Part shown: piece by piece, positions 34,093-43,510 of the stretch
Layout: every line of letters begins with the position of its first letter
Position numbering within the stretch: position 1 is the stretch's first letter
NCBI GenBank assembly: GCA_963771905.1
Contig: CAVYVI010000009.1
Coordinates: forward strand, 310,001-374,000
DNA from: Palsa-147 sp963771905
GTDB taxonomy: Bacteria > Acidobacteriota > Terriglobia > Acidiferrales > UBA7541
DNA: 64,000 bases
Direction of reading: 5' to 3'
Notes under the pieces: model-generated
What the model was told of the DNA's origin: nothing
Databases searched by the model: none
The model's input: only the letters and a program-made list of their open reading frames with translations
Made by a program: the position numbers and the translations under genes

Positions 34093-35211
34093 TTAGCCGC
34101 GCGTGCGCTCGAATTCGCGCGCAAAACTCACGAGCGCCTCGACGGCTTCCCGCGTAACCGCATTGTAAAGCGACGCGCGCATTCCGGCGACCGAACGGTG
34201 TCCGGCCAAGCCAATCAATCCCGCGGCGGTCGCTTCCTCTACGAACTTCTTCTCCGCCGCTTCATCGCCGCCGGCAACGCGGAACACGACATTCATGCGC
34301 GACCGCGACGCTTTCTCGACCGGGCATGAATAATAGCGGCTCGCGTCCAGAGCGTCATAGAGAAGCCTCGCCTTCGCCTCGTTCCGCTTTTCAATCGCGG
34401 TGACACCGCCCTCCGCCTCGATCCAATCGAGAACGAGCCCGACGACGTAGACCGCAAACGTCGGCGGCGTGTGATAGAGCGAGCGCTCCTTGATATGCGT
34501 GCGATATTGCAGCAGCGTCGGGAGGTTCTTGTCCGCACGCTCGGCCAGGCTGCGTCGCACGGCGACGATTGTCACGCCCGACGGGCCGAGATTTTTCTGC
34601 GCGCCGGCGAAAATCAATCCGAACCGCGAGACATCCACGGGCCGCGAAAAAATGTCGGACGACATGTCGGCGACAAGCGGCACATCGCCCGTCGCGGGAA
34701 ACACCGTCCACTGCGTGCCTTCAATCGTGTTGTTGCTGGCGAGATAGACGTAGGAAGCGTTCGGGTCGAGCGAAATTTCGTTCGCACGAGGCAATCGTGC
34801 AAATTTTTCGGATTCGCTCGTAGCCGCGATTCGGTATGGCGTCGCTTTCTTCAATTCCGCGATGGCCTTGGCTGTCCACATTCCCGTGTGCAGGACGTCC
34901 ACCGGCTTTCCTGGCACGAACAGGTTCATCGGCACCATCGTGAATTGCATGCTGCCGCCGCCTTGTACAAAGATCACAGCATAGTCATCGGAGATCGCAA
35001 GATGCCGGCGCAGAGCTTTCTCCGCGCGCGACTGGATTTCCTCATACTCAGTCGAGCGATGGCTCATCTCCATCACGGACATGCCGGTGCCGTGATAGTC
35101 GAGAAGCTCTTCGCGAATTCGCTCGAGCACAGGCAGCGGCAGCGCCGCCGGACCGGCGTTGAAATTGAAAGCGCGCTTCACTCCGCGCGGCAAAATGGTG
35201 GCGGAACTCAC
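34093..35211 (-). CDS. serC: Phosphoserine aminotransferase
   Basis: 372-aa PLP enzyme of serine (and possibly pyridoxal) biosynthesis, converting 3-phosphohydroxypyruvate to phosphoserine. N-terminal FNFNAGPAALPLPVLERI, phosphate-binding VQGGGSMQFTMVPMNL, SSDIFSRPVDVSRFG and the PLP-Lys in FAGAQKNLGPSGVT are conserved. C-terminal GLAGHRSVAGMRASLYNA matches SerC substrate-binding residues. Complete length; a single gene here with no ser neighbours. Confidence 0.95.
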   Translation of the reverse strand: MSSATILPRGVKRAFNFNAGPAALPLPVLERIREELLDYHGTGMSVMEMSHRSTEYEEIQSRAEKALRRHLAISDDYAVIFVQGGGSMQFTMVPMNLFVPGKPVDVLHTGMWTAKAIAELKKATPYRIAATSESEKFARLPRANEISLDPNASYVYLASNNTIEGTQWTVFPATGDVPLVADMSSDIFSRPVDVSRFGLIFAGAQKNLGPSGVTIVAVRRSLAERADKNLPTLLQYRTHIKERSLYHTPPTFAVYVVGLVLDWIEAEGGVTAIEKRNEAKARLLYDALDASRYYSCPVEKASRSRMNVVFRVAGGDEAAEKKFVEEATAAGLIGLAGHRSVAGMRASLYNAVTREAVEALVSFAREFERTRG

Positions 35212-35357
35212 GATCAGTAGTTCCTTTCCCGGAATGTTCCCAGACGCGGCCCTCTTTCGGAAATAAGACTCGCGCTAACCCTCAGGTTAACAGAAGCTGC
35301 CGCCGCATTCGAAGGCGCGAATAAAATTCCAAATGTCGGGAGCGGCACGAATTGGCT

Positions 35358-36167
35358 CTATTTTCCGGAGTTCGACGCAGCTTTTGAAGATATGCCCTCG
35401 GCAGCATTGAGGCCGGGCTTCGCTGCGCCGTGCGTCTCGCGGCTCGGGACGCGCTTCCGGAATGGCAGATGTAACAGGCTCCAAACAAATTCCACTTTGT
35501 CGCGAAGCGAAAGTTTGGACGAGCCGTAGACGCGGCCAGGAAACGCCAGAGGAACTTCGATATAGCGCGCCCCGTTGCGCAGCAGTTCGCACAAAAACCA
35601 TGATTGAAACGAATACCCGCGCGTCGAATAATTTCCGAAATCACATTGAGGGATCAATGCGGCGCGGATGCAACGATAGCCGGACGTGCAATCCGTGAGA
35701 GGTGGAATGCGTCCGAACCAGCGCACCAGCCTGGTACCGGCGACGCTGATAAATCTTCGGTGCCAGGCGAGACCCGCGATTTCCGTGCCAGAGACGAACC
35801 GCGAGCCGATCACGAGATCGTATCCTTCGTTGCAGAGGCGGACGAGCTGTGGCAGCATCGCAGGGTCGTGCTGGAAATCGGCATCCATCTGCACGATCAA
35901 ATCCGGCCCGATTGTTGCGATGGCTCGCGCGATGCCTCGTTTGTATGCTTCGCCCAGTCCCTTTTTTCTTCCCGTCATCAGGTGCAAGCGGGGATACAAT
36001 CGCATCGCCGCGCGGACGCGTTCGCCCGTGCCGTCCGGCGAATCGTCATCCACCACCAGGACGTGCAGCTCATGAGTCGGGATGTTCGCGGCTTCGGCGA
36101 AAATCAAAGGCAAGAGACGGGGGAGATTCTGGGCCTCGTTGTACGTCGGCAGAACGATGCAGACAAT
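35358..36167 (-). CDS. GT2 glycosyltransferase, dolichol-phosphate-mannose-synthase-like
   Basis: About 270 aa. Transfers a sugar from a nucleotide sugar to a polyprenyl phosphate. GT-A motifs: VLPTYNEAQNLPRLL, VDDDSPDGTGERV, GRKKGLGEAYKRGI, QMDADFQHDP and GSRFVSGTEIAGLAW, plus the acceptor-region TDCTSGYRCIR and GYSFQSWFLCELLR. The essential VLPTYNE block lies upstream of the first TTG at 36113, so translation must start before it, yet no ATG or GTG exists between that block and an in-frame stop near 36200. ATT 36167 is given as an arbitrary start. The gene overlaps the divergent gene at its 5' end. Confidence 0.85.
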   Translation of the reverse strand: MVCIVLPTYNEAQNLPRLLPLIFAEAANIPTHELHVLVVDDDSPDGTGERVRAAMRLYPRLHLMTGRKKGLGEAYKRGIARAIATIGPDLIVQMDADFQHDPAMLPQLVRLCNEGYDLVIGSRFVSGTEIAGLAWHRRFISVAGTRLVRWFGRIPPLTDCTSGYRCIRAALIPQCDFGNYSTRGYSFQSWFLCELLRNGARYIEVPLAFPGRVYGSSKLSLRDKVEFVWSLLHLPFRKRVPSRETHGAAKPGLNAAEGISSKAASNSGK

Positions 36168-37701
36168 CCTCGTTAAAACGCTGTTTTTCAGAAAACCCCC
36201 ACACGGAAAAGAAGCTCAGGTTGACGCGCCCACGCTGCCCGCAACATCGGCAGCTGCATCTTCGTGGTCCCAAGCCGCGCGCGACGCCCTTCTTCTATTA
36301 TGCCTGACCGCGGCCGCGTTGTTAATCCACGGCTATCATCTCGGAGTTGAGGACATGGCGGTCTACCTTCCCGCCATCAAGAAACTCATTAACCCGGCGC
36401 TCTATCCGTTCGATGCGAATTTCTTTATCTTATACACGCAGTGGACTTCGTTTCATCGCGCGGTCGCGGCGTCCGCAACTCTCACGCATATTCCTCTCGA
36501 TTGGCTGCTCTTCGCCTATCACATCCTCAGCATCTTTCTGGTTTTGTTGGGATGCTTGCAACTGAGCCGGAAATGCTTTCGCGAGCGTGTCGCACAATGG
36601 GCCGGCGTGACGCTGGTCGCGACGCTGCTGACACTTCCCGTCGCGGGTACCGCGCTGTTCATCGTAGATCAGCATTTGCATCCGCGAACGTTCGCGACCG
36701 CCTTCTTGTTGTTCGGAGCGGTCGCCGTCCTGGAGCGCCGGCCGATCGCGCTTCTCTGGATTTTCCTCACGGCGATGTGCCATCCCACGATGGCCGTTTA
36801 CGGCACATTTCACCTCGCTGTTCTAGCATGGGCGGGGCCGGTGGGAGAGCCCGCCGTCGCGTTGGCCGCATCACCTTTCGGGCCGCCTGCCAATCCCATC
36901 TGGCGCGAGGTGATGTCTCACCGCGACTTTCAGTATCCATTTCGCTGGACCTGGTATGAATGGCTCGGCGCCCTTGCTCCCATCGCATTCCTCGAGTATT
37001 TTGCGCGGCTCGGCCGCCGCGAACAGATGCTTGTTTTCGAGCGCGTCTGCCGGAGGTTCGCGATCTCGACAAGCCTCGGAATCGCCGGCGCCGTGTTCTT
37101 CACCGAATTTTTCCCGGCGCGGACCTGGGCGCGCCTCGAACCCATGCGCATTCTGCATTTCACCTATATCGTGTTCTTGCTATCCAGCGGAGCGCTCCTC
37201 GGCAAGTACGTTCTGCACGCGCGGCCGTTGCGTTGGGTGCTTCTCTTCGTGCCGCTCGCCTGCACCATGTTTTATTTCCAACGCCAGGAGTTTCTGTCGA
37301 GCTACCACATTGAATGGCCGGGTCGCGCGCCGCGAAACGCCTGGGTGCAGGCGTTCGATTGGGCCCGCGAGAACACTCCGCGGGATGCCCTGTTTGCCCT
37401 CGATCCTTTGTACATGATGCGCCCGGGCGAGGATTATTATGGCTTCCGGGGCTTCGCCGAACGGAGCATGCTGGCCGATGACGGCAAGGATCCATCGGTC
37501 GTCGAGGTCTTTCCCGATCTCGCGTGGCAATGGAAATTGGAAGTCAGCGCTCGGGAGAACTGGGAGCACTTTACGCTCGGTGATTTCGAGCGATTGAAGA
37601 AGAACTACGGCGTGACCTGGGTGATTGTCGAACGCCCAGGCGTGGCTGGTTTGCGGTGCCCGTACTCGAATGATGTCGCGATGGTCTGTCAAGTACCCTA
37701 G
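36157..37701 (+). CDS. Polytopic membrane protein, GT-C/DUF6798-like
   Basis: 514-aa inner-membrane protein with about ten helices. The start is given at ATG 36157; ATG 36082 would extend further over the divergent glycosyltransferase. The first helix (about 45-62, LLLLCLTAAALLIHGYHLGV) is followed by a loop with EDMAVYLPAIKKL and NPALYPFDANFF, then helices through residue 385. The soluble C-terminal domain (about 400-514) contains WARENTPRDALFALDP and FRGFAERSMLADDGKDPSV, as in the periplasmic domain of bacterial GT-C-like proteins. Possibly uses the polyprenyl-phosphate sugar made by the neighbouring GT2 (inference). Confidence 0.7.
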   Translation: MQTILVKTLFFRKPPHGKEAQVDAPTLPATSAAASSWSQAARDALLLLCLTAAALLIHGYHLGVEDMAVYLPAIKKLINPALYPFDANFFILYTQWTSFHRAVAASATLTHIPLDWLLFAYHILSIFLVLLGCLQLSRKCFRERVAQWAGVTLVATLLTLPVAGTALFIVDQHLHPRTFATAFLLFGAVAVLERRPIALLWIFLTAMCHPTMAVYGTFHLAVLAWAGPVGEPAVALAASPFGPPANPIWREVMSHRDFQYPFRWTWYEWLGALAPIAFLEYFARLGRREQMLVFERVCRRFAISTSLGIAGAVFFTEFFPARTWARLEPMRILHFTYIVFLLSSGALLGKYVLHARPLRWVLLFVPLACTMFYFQRQEFLSSYHIEWPGRAPRNAWVQAFDWARENTPRDALFALDPLYMMRPGEDYYGFRGFAERSMLADDGKDPSVVEVFPDLAWQWKLEVSARENWEHFTLGDFERLKKNYGVTWVIVERPGVAGLRCPYSNDVAMVCQVP

Positions 37702-37752
37702 AGTCAGTCACTTCTGGCGGGAGCGCCGCGAAGAGTCGTTTGACGGAGTTCG

Positions 37753-38361
37753 TCAGAAGCTGGCTTCAAACGCGCGGAAGCGGTACTCGAGTTCCCATTG
37801 CTGTTGTGCTCGCTCACTCGATTTCAGAAACGCCGCGCACGCCGCCGCCGGCTTAGCATTGCCGGGCCTGTCGGTCGCGCAAGCTGGAACGGTGCGCGTG
37901 AACGCATCGGGCTCGCGCGAAAGGCTCGCGCCGGGAAGGAAGCTGTGTTCGAGACTCGCGCGAACGATCTGCTTCAGATCCGCGTAACGCAAGGTATAAG
38001 TTTCGACCACGCGAACGTATTCGTGAGTCATATCGATGCGCGAAACGCCTCCGTCGTCGGTGGATAACGCAACGGGCACATCGAACTTCCGATAGATCGG
38101 AAACGAGTGACCCTTTCCGCTGACGCCGAGAATCGCGTCGTTGCTCGTGAGATTCACTTCCACGAGAATGTGCTTCACGGCCATTTCTTTCAGCAAATCG
38201 TAGGGATGATCCTCGTACATGATGTCCACTCCATGGCCGATTCTTTCGGCGTGCGCGACCTCGACCGCGAGACGAACGTGGCAACAAGCTCGCAAGAAAA
38301 GCGCCAAACGCATGACTTCTCCGCTGTCAGTTGGAATGATCTCGCTGCAAAACATTAGCAC
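37753..38361 (-). pseudogene. 5'-truncated adenosine deaminase-like remnant
   Basis: 202 codons on the minus strand matching only the C-terminal half of adenosine deaminase-like enzymes: VAHAERIGHGVDIMYED, ILVEVNLTSNDAILGVSG, FPIYRKFDVPVALSTDDGGV and LRYADLKQIVRASLEHSFLPG. The N-terminal half with the metal-binding HxH and the HAGE motif is missing; the sequence becomes unrelated about 25 codons before VAHAERIGHG. Only 34 bp separate it from the glucokinase gene's 3' end. It has lost half the barrel and should be inactive. Confidence 0.75.
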
Positions 38362-38395
38362 ACGCGCCGCGCGGGGAATCGAACTTCAGATGAAT

Positions 38396-39394
38396 TCATG
38401 CGCCGCGGGCGAGGGACAAAGCCTGATACGCGGCTCCCCAGAGCGGGGCATCCTCGTTGAGAACGATTGAGATGGGAATGCGGGCGAGGACCGTGGAAAG
38501 TTTAGCTTTGTCGCAGAAGGCGCGAACGAAGCTGCCGTCTTTCATTTTCGGCAGAATCTTTAGAGCTATTCCACCGGCGATGTACACGCCGCCGTAAGCC
38601 AAAACGCGGACGGCAATGTTGCCGGCCTCGGCGCCGTACATTTCCGTCCAGAGATTGAGCGTCTCGACGCAGACCGCGCAGGATTTCTCGAGCGCAAATC
38701 GCGTGATTTCGTGGGCCGATTCAGCCGGGGGCTGACTGAACGTCGCATGGCGCATCGACGGGTTCAACGATTCATGAATCCAGCGAAAGCCGCGGCCTGA
38801 GAGAATTTCCTCGCAGTAGACGTGCGGGATGCTCTTTTTCATGTAGCGAAAGAGCTCGATCTCGCGATCATTGCGCGGAGCAAAATCCGCGACGCTGCCT
38901 TCCGACGGCGAAACACGATGTTGCTGACCGTCCCAGAAAAGAATCGCCTCGCCGAGGCCCGTGCCGGCTGCGATTACGGCCTTGTTGCCATCAAGTTGCG
39001 TCGCGCCTTTGTTGAGGACCAGAAATTCGCTCGGCGGTAATTTCAGGATTGCCCAGGCGGTTGCGACCAAATCGTTGACGACGGCAATGTGCGCGGGACT
39101 CAGATTCAGTTTCGCCGCAATTTGCAGGTGATCGAAGGGCCACGGCATATTGATGGTGTGCTGTTCACCGGCCACGACGACTCCGGGAACACCGAATCCC
39201 GCGGCCATGAAATCGCCGCCAGCGAAGAATTTCGCATTCGTTACATCGCGGCGGAACTGGTCGATGACTTCGGCGAAGTCCGGGAACTCTAACGTGGCGT
39301 AGCGGCGCTGAAAGACTAACCGGAGCTTCGCGCCGTCCTCTTCAAACGCGGCTAGATTGCATTTCGTGCCGCCGATATCTCCCGCGAGGATCAT
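38396..39394 (-). CDS. glk: Glucokinase
   Basis: 332-aa cytosolic hexokinase of the bacterial Glk family, phosphorylating glucose with ATP. Phosphate loop MILAGDIGGTKCNLAAFEED, sugar-binding LVATAWAIL with VVNDLVATA, the AGTGLGEAILFWDG loop and the C-terminal GGVYIAGGIALKILP nucleotide segment are intact. The ATG at 39394 starts directly with the DIGGTK fold. Housekeeping; precedes the truncated deaminase on the same strand. Confidence 0.93.
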   Translation of the reverse strand: MILAGDIGGTKCNLAAFEEDGAKLRLVFQRRYATLEFPDFAEVIDQFRRDVTNAKFFAGGDFMAAGFGVPGVVVAGEQHTINMPWPFDHLQIAAKLNLSPAHIAVVNDLVATAWAILKLPPSEFLVLNKGATQLDGNKAVIAAGTGLGEAILFWDGQQHRVSPSEGSVADFAPRNDREIELFRYMKKSIPHVYCEEILSGRGFRWIHESLNPSMRHATFSQPPAESAHEITRFALEKSCAVCVETLNLWTEMYGAEAGNIAVRVLAYGGVYIAGGIALKILPKMKDGSFVRAFCDKAKLSTVLARIPISIVLNEDAPLWGAAYQALSLARGA

Positions 39395-39779
39395 TCAAAC
39401 TCCGAAGCCGTTGGAATTTACGGTCGCTGTCCGCCGGTCGTGCAGTAGCCAGATGAAATCCGCATCATCGCCACTCGTATTACATGAGGGCGAGTCCATC
39501 TGCAATAGCGCCGATGTTTACTTGCCTTATCCCGCGATCATTCTTGCACGAACGGCAATTCATGGCTCCCTTTTGCCAGGAAGCAGTGTTCCATCGGAAT
39601 TGAGGTATCAGTCTCCCTTTATGTGAAAACGATTGCACACTCCGTGTGACCCAGCCCGATGCCACGAGGGTGAACGCACTTGGAATTGGCAGGCCGATTG
39701 CATCATACTCCGCCGGGCAGACGCGGAAGTCTGCGCTGATCTGCTCTTCCCGCGGTTATCTGAAACGAGGGTCAAGTCC
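39395..39779. other. Intergenic region between glk and the AAA ATPase gene
   Basis: About 385 bp of divergent upstream DNA for glk (minus) and the ATPase gene (plus). Only short frames occur, none with family resemblance or a good ribosome site. No hairpin or operator was convincing. Confidence 0.4.
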
Positions 39780-41024
39780 ATGACCGTAACCGCAGTAACC
39801 GAGCCGCAATCGATCACTGATACCGGACTGCGCCGGAATTTTCTCGAAGATCTCGCCCTGAAGATTCTGTTCCTCAATGGAGAGCTCCTGCTGCGCGACC
39901 TCGCGTTTCAGATGCATTTAAATCTCGGCGTCGTCGATGAAATCTTCCGTGTTCTTCGGGCCGAGCATTTGATTGAAGTGAAAGGACTCACCGGCGGCAA
40001 CTACAGGATTGTGCCGTCCGGACAGGGAAAGAAAAGAGCGCTGGAATTATTGTCACTGAGTCAGTACACCGGTCCCGCACCCGTATCTTTGATCGAGTAT
40101 GCAAAGCAAGTGCGCGCGCAGAGTGTGCAGGGAACAAATGTCGGTCCCGCGCACGTGCAACGGGCGTTTCAGCATCTGGTCGTGTCGGACGATGTTCTTC
40201 GCCGGCTGGGTTCCGCCATCGTCTCCGGCACGTCAGTGTTTCTCTACGGGCCGACCGGTGGCGGAAAAACGAGTATCGCGGAAGCGATGACGGGCGTTTA
40301 TGACGAAGGTGTTTGGATCCCGTATGCGGTGGAAGTGGATAACCAGGTGATCGCGGTTTACGATCCTGGCGTTCACCGGGCCCTCAAACAACCGTCCTCT
40401 GATTCGGGCGACGTGCGCTGGGTGCTGTGCCGCAGGCCGCGCGTGCTCGTGGGTGGAGAATTGAACGCGGAAATGCTCGATTTGCAGTTCAACCCGATCA
40501 GCAAGTTTTACGCGGCGCCGGTACAGATCAAAGCTAATAATGGGATTCTCATCGTCGATGATCTCGGACGCCAGCGCATCCGTCCCGAGGAGTTGTTGAA
40601 TCGCTGGATCGTGCCGCTGGACCGGCGGATTGATTTTCTGACTCTATCGGGCGGAAAAACTTTCGAAATTCCTTTCGACCTGTTCGTCGTTTTCTCGACA
40701 AACCTTGATCCATGGAAGCTGGCGGATGAAGCATTTCTCCGGCGCATCCCAAATAAAATTCGAATCGAGAATTGCACCACGGAACAATTTCACGAGATTT
40801 TCCGGCGCGTCTGCGATTCTTCGAAGCTCGCGTATGAACCCTCGATTGTGGATGGCTTAATTCAAATGATCACGAATGAATTCAAGCAGCCGCTGCGCGC
40901 CTGCTTCCCGAGAGATATCGTTCGCCAGGTTTGCTGGGATGCCCGTTTTCACGGAACCGTGCCACAACTGAATTTGAAGAATGCTCAGCAATCCTGCCGC
41001 AACTATTTTGTCCCAGTGGAATGA
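39780..41024 (+). CDS. AAA-family ATPase with N-terminal winged helix
   Basis: 414-aa P-loop ATPase. An N-terminal helical/winged region (about 12-85: FLEDLALKILFLNGELLLRD, YRIVPSGQGKKRALELLSL) precedes the AAA core: Walker A FLYGPTGGGKTSIAEAMTG, a sheet segment, Walker B NGILIVDDLGRQRIRPEE, sensor-1 FSTNLDPWKLADEAFLRR and a C-terminal lid (about 330-414). It resembles MoxR/AAA proteins seen beside Tad loci in Acidobacteriota and probably remodels a pilus or regulatory complex. ATG 39780 follows AAACGAGGGTC. Confidence 0.82.
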   Translation: MTVTAVTEPQSITDTGLRRNFLEDLALKILFLNGELLLRDLAFQMHLNLGVVDEIFRVLRAEHLIEVKGLTGGNYRIVPSGQGKKRALELLSLSQYTGPAPVSLIEYAKQVRAQSVQGTNVGPAHVQRAFQHLVVSDDVLRRLGSAIVSGTSVFLYGPTGGGKTSIAEAMTGVYDEGVWIPYAVEVDNQVIAVYDPGVHRALKQPSSDSGDVRWVLCRRPRVLVGGELNAEMLDLQFNPISKFYAAPVQIKANNGILIVDDLGRQRIRPEELLNRWIVPLDRRIDFLTLSGGKTFEIPFDLFVVFSTNLDPWKLADEAFLRRIPNKIRIENCTTEQFHEIFRRVCDSSKLAYEPSIVDGLIQMITNEFKQPLRACFPRDIVRQVCWDARFHGTVPQLNLKNAQQSCRNYFVPVE

Positions 41025-41373
41025 CGGGATGAATAGTTGCGAGTTGCGGCTTCGATCACGGCACATCGAAAATACACGAGGGCGACAACACGAGAGCCAG
41101 ATCACCCGATTTGCGCGCCAGGCATCAGACTGAGTGGCGCTCCTGGAGACCGCGGGATCGTAGCACTCTGAGAGTTACGACGATTGCCGGCGGCCTGGCA
41201 TTCGCCTTGCTCCTCTTGAGAGGATTCCAGACCGCGGGACCACGAATGCGTGCCCAAAAGGCGCCGTTTGGCGGGTGTCGGCGTGACCGAATGAAGACAC
41301 AGTTGGTATCTTGCGTACTGTTAGCACTTAGCTCGAGCGGAGCCGCCGGGAATAACTGGCGTGCCCGCCGCGG
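41025..41373 (+). other. Intergenic region with a possible leader peptide before the TonB-like gene
   Basis: About 350 bp. A 30-codon frame starts at ATG 41291, reads MKTQLVSCVLLALSSSGAAG (signal-peptide-like) and ends in RRGWL; its TGA at 41381-41383 overlaps an ATG at 41380 of the TonB-like gene. Could be a translationally coupled leader, or chance. No other gene seen. Confidence 0.25.
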
Positions 41374-43035
41374 ATGGCTATGAAACACGGTCTTCCAGAA
41401 TTTCTAACGCCGCCGGAGCCTAAGTTTAGTTGGTGGAACGCTCTGGGCGTTATCCTGAAGCCGCAGAGGCTTTCTCATTGGATGAGTGGAAGCCGTTTGT
41501 TCCGCGACGTCGAGCTTTCTTCGGCTCGTACACCGATTCGAAGTTTTTCCTCGTCTGGCGTGATTCACGTTGCAGTGATCTTGCTGCTCGTCCGCCTGCC
41601 ATTTTTGCTTCCTGATCGAACGGCCGACGCGCGAGAGCTGCATCCAGCGGAACGCCAGATACTCTACTTTGACGGGCACACGCTGCAGCCCGTCCGTAAG
41701 TTTCCCAACATCAATACGCGTGGCCCGGGAGGAAAGCCTGGACAGGGGATTCATCCGCTGAACCTGCCGCGGCTCGGCGCATCGTTGGCGCAACCGAAGA
41801 TGAAAGTAGTGATGAATTTTCCACATCCCGACAATCCGCACCAAACAATTCTGCAACCGAATACGCCACCGGAACTCCGAATCAATCACGATGTCCCGGT
41901 GCCCGACATGTTCACGGGCAACCCTCTCGCTCCTCCCAAGCCGGGACTCAAACCCAGTCTTGCGGCTCCCAGGATGGAAGTGACACGCGTAGACAATTCG
42001 CAGGCCCCGGACCCGAAGCGTCAGCAGTTGACCGCAGAAATAACCATGACCGACGGCCTAGTAACCAACGCGGATCCGCGACTTGCGCTGCCCGTGCAAG
42101 CGCAGCTCGCGGCGCCGAAGCTCCACGCTCGGGCCGGCGGCGCGAGCGGCGGTTCGGCCTCGGGAGGCGATGCTTCAGGTGACCCCAGCGGAATCCTTGC
42201 GCTCAGTACGGATCCATCGAACAACGCGCAATTTAATCTGCCAGGCGGAAACCGGTATGGGGCTTTTACCATCGCTCCGCCCGGTGGCCAGCCAGGCTCT
42301 CCGGGCGGCATACGTGGTGGCGATCCAGACGGCGGAACTGGCGGGAAGAGGGGCTCCGGCGGAGAAGGCAGTTCGGGCGTCGGGCGAGGCAAAGGCGGAG
42401 GCGGCGGGGGCGGCGCGGGTGGAAACTCGGATCTCAGTGTGGTGGGCGGAGGAGCTGACGCAGGCACGGGAGGAATCGATGATCGCCTGCCGCCGGGTGC
42501 GGCGTCCGAAGCTCTGGTTTACAAGGTTCCTCCTCTCCCCGGGAAGCGTAAGCCGGCGTTGCTCGTGTCTGCGGGTCCTATCGGAGGTGGCGGACTTCGA
42601 GCGTACGGAGTTTTGCATGGGCGCATGATCAACACGATATACATCGAAATGACAGGAGGATCGTGGATTCTGGAGTATTGCCTCCCGCAGGATGCCGCAG
42701 CCGATTCCGCTCCGACTCCTGAGTCGAACGTCATTGAGCTGCGACAGGCGCTGCTACCACCGACTCCTGTCGACAAGTTTGATTTTCATCGCCCGCCTGT
42801 TCCTGCGGACACTCGCAAGCCGTTGGTAGTTCTTCACGGCACAATCAGGGAAGATGGAACAGTTGACCAGCTCACCGTATTGGAAGGACCAACTACCGAT
42901 TCCGAGCAAGCGGCCGTGGCTGCATTTCGGAGGTGGAAGTTTATGCCGGCACTACAGGGCGGAAAACCTCAGGCAATCGAAATCCTGGTTGGAATTCCGG
43001 CTAAGGGGCCAGCCGTGGAGCCGGCCGCGAAGTGA
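41374..43035 (+). CDS. TonB-family protein with Gly-rich linker
   Basis: 553-aa protein. A short cytosolic N-terminus (about 1-62) and one transmembrane helix (about 63-80, VIHVAVILLLVRLPFLLP) are followed by a long Pro/Gly periplasmic linker (about 100-370, with GGQPGSPGGIRGGDPDGG and a run of glycines near 340-350). A C-terminal TonB-type domain spans about 450-540: VVLHGTIREDGTVDQLTVLEG and AAVAAFRRWKFMPALQ. TonB proteins transmit proton-motive energy to outer-membrane receptors; no ExbB/ExbD genes are adjacent. ATG 41380 is an alternative start two codons later. Confidence 0.82.
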   Translation: MAMKHGLPEFLTPPEPKFSWWNALGVILKPQRLSHWMSGSRLFRDVELSSARTPIRSFSSSGVIHVAVILLLVRLPFLLPDRTADARELHPAERQILYFDGHTLQPVRKFPNINTRGPGGKPGQGIHPLNLPRLGASLAQPKMKVVMNFPHPDNPHQTILQPNTPPELRINHDVPVPDMFTGNPLAPPKPGLKPSLAAPRMEVTRVDNSQAPDPKRQQLTAEITMTDGLVTNADPRLALPVQAQLAAPKLHARAGGASGGSASGGDASGDPSGILALSTDPSNNAQFNLPGGNRYGAFTIAPPGGQPGSPGGIRGGDPDGGTGGKRGSGGEGSSGVGRGKGGGGGGGAGGNSDLSVVGGGADAGTGGIDDRLPPGAASEALVYKVPPLPGKRKPALLVSAGPIGGGGLRAYGVLHGRMINTIYIEMTGGSWILEYCLPQDAAADSAPTPESNVIELRQALLPPTPVDKFDFHRPPVPADTRKPLVVLHGTIREDGTVDQLTVLEGPTTDSEQAAVAAFRRWKFMPALQGGKPQAIEILVGIPAKGPAVEPAAK

Positions 43036-43510
43036 AACTCATTTCGTAGGGATCACCCCGTAGGCGGGATAATCGCTTACATGACTTAGGCAAGCCTTTT
43101 CTCTTTACTGCCCCGAACTAATCAGACGACAAACTTCGCCGTTCGTATGTGCTTATGGAAGCGTGGTTTTGTATCTGTCTAGTTCCAGTACTACCACGCT
43201 GAGTTAAGGAACCGAACGTGCACACTCAACCTGCGAGTCCCGTGCATGTTGAGGATTGTCACTCATTTTTCTTGAGATGTATGCCGGGAGAAGGATATGC
43301 TCTCGCGCATCGTTCTGGATCCATCGGCGCAGGATCGTCCCCCTCGCATGAATGGCCGAATCCGAGAAAAAGGATTTCATCTCGCGCGGCATTTAGTCGG
43401 GCCATGCAGAGCTAAACTCGCTGACGCCGGCAGCGGAATTACAAATCGTGCTCCCGTATGGGAGTGCGTTGATTTATAGGCCGCAGCGACTCATGAACGC
43501 GGAGGAACGA
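43036..43510. other. Intergenic region before the sigma-54 activator
   Basis: About 475 bp without a convincing gene. An 8-bp inverted repeat AGCGTGGT (43160-43167) / ACCACGCT (43193-43200) with a 25-nt loop lies downstream of the TonB-like gene. It could be a weak terminator stem or an operator; no T-run follows. Confidence 0.35.
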
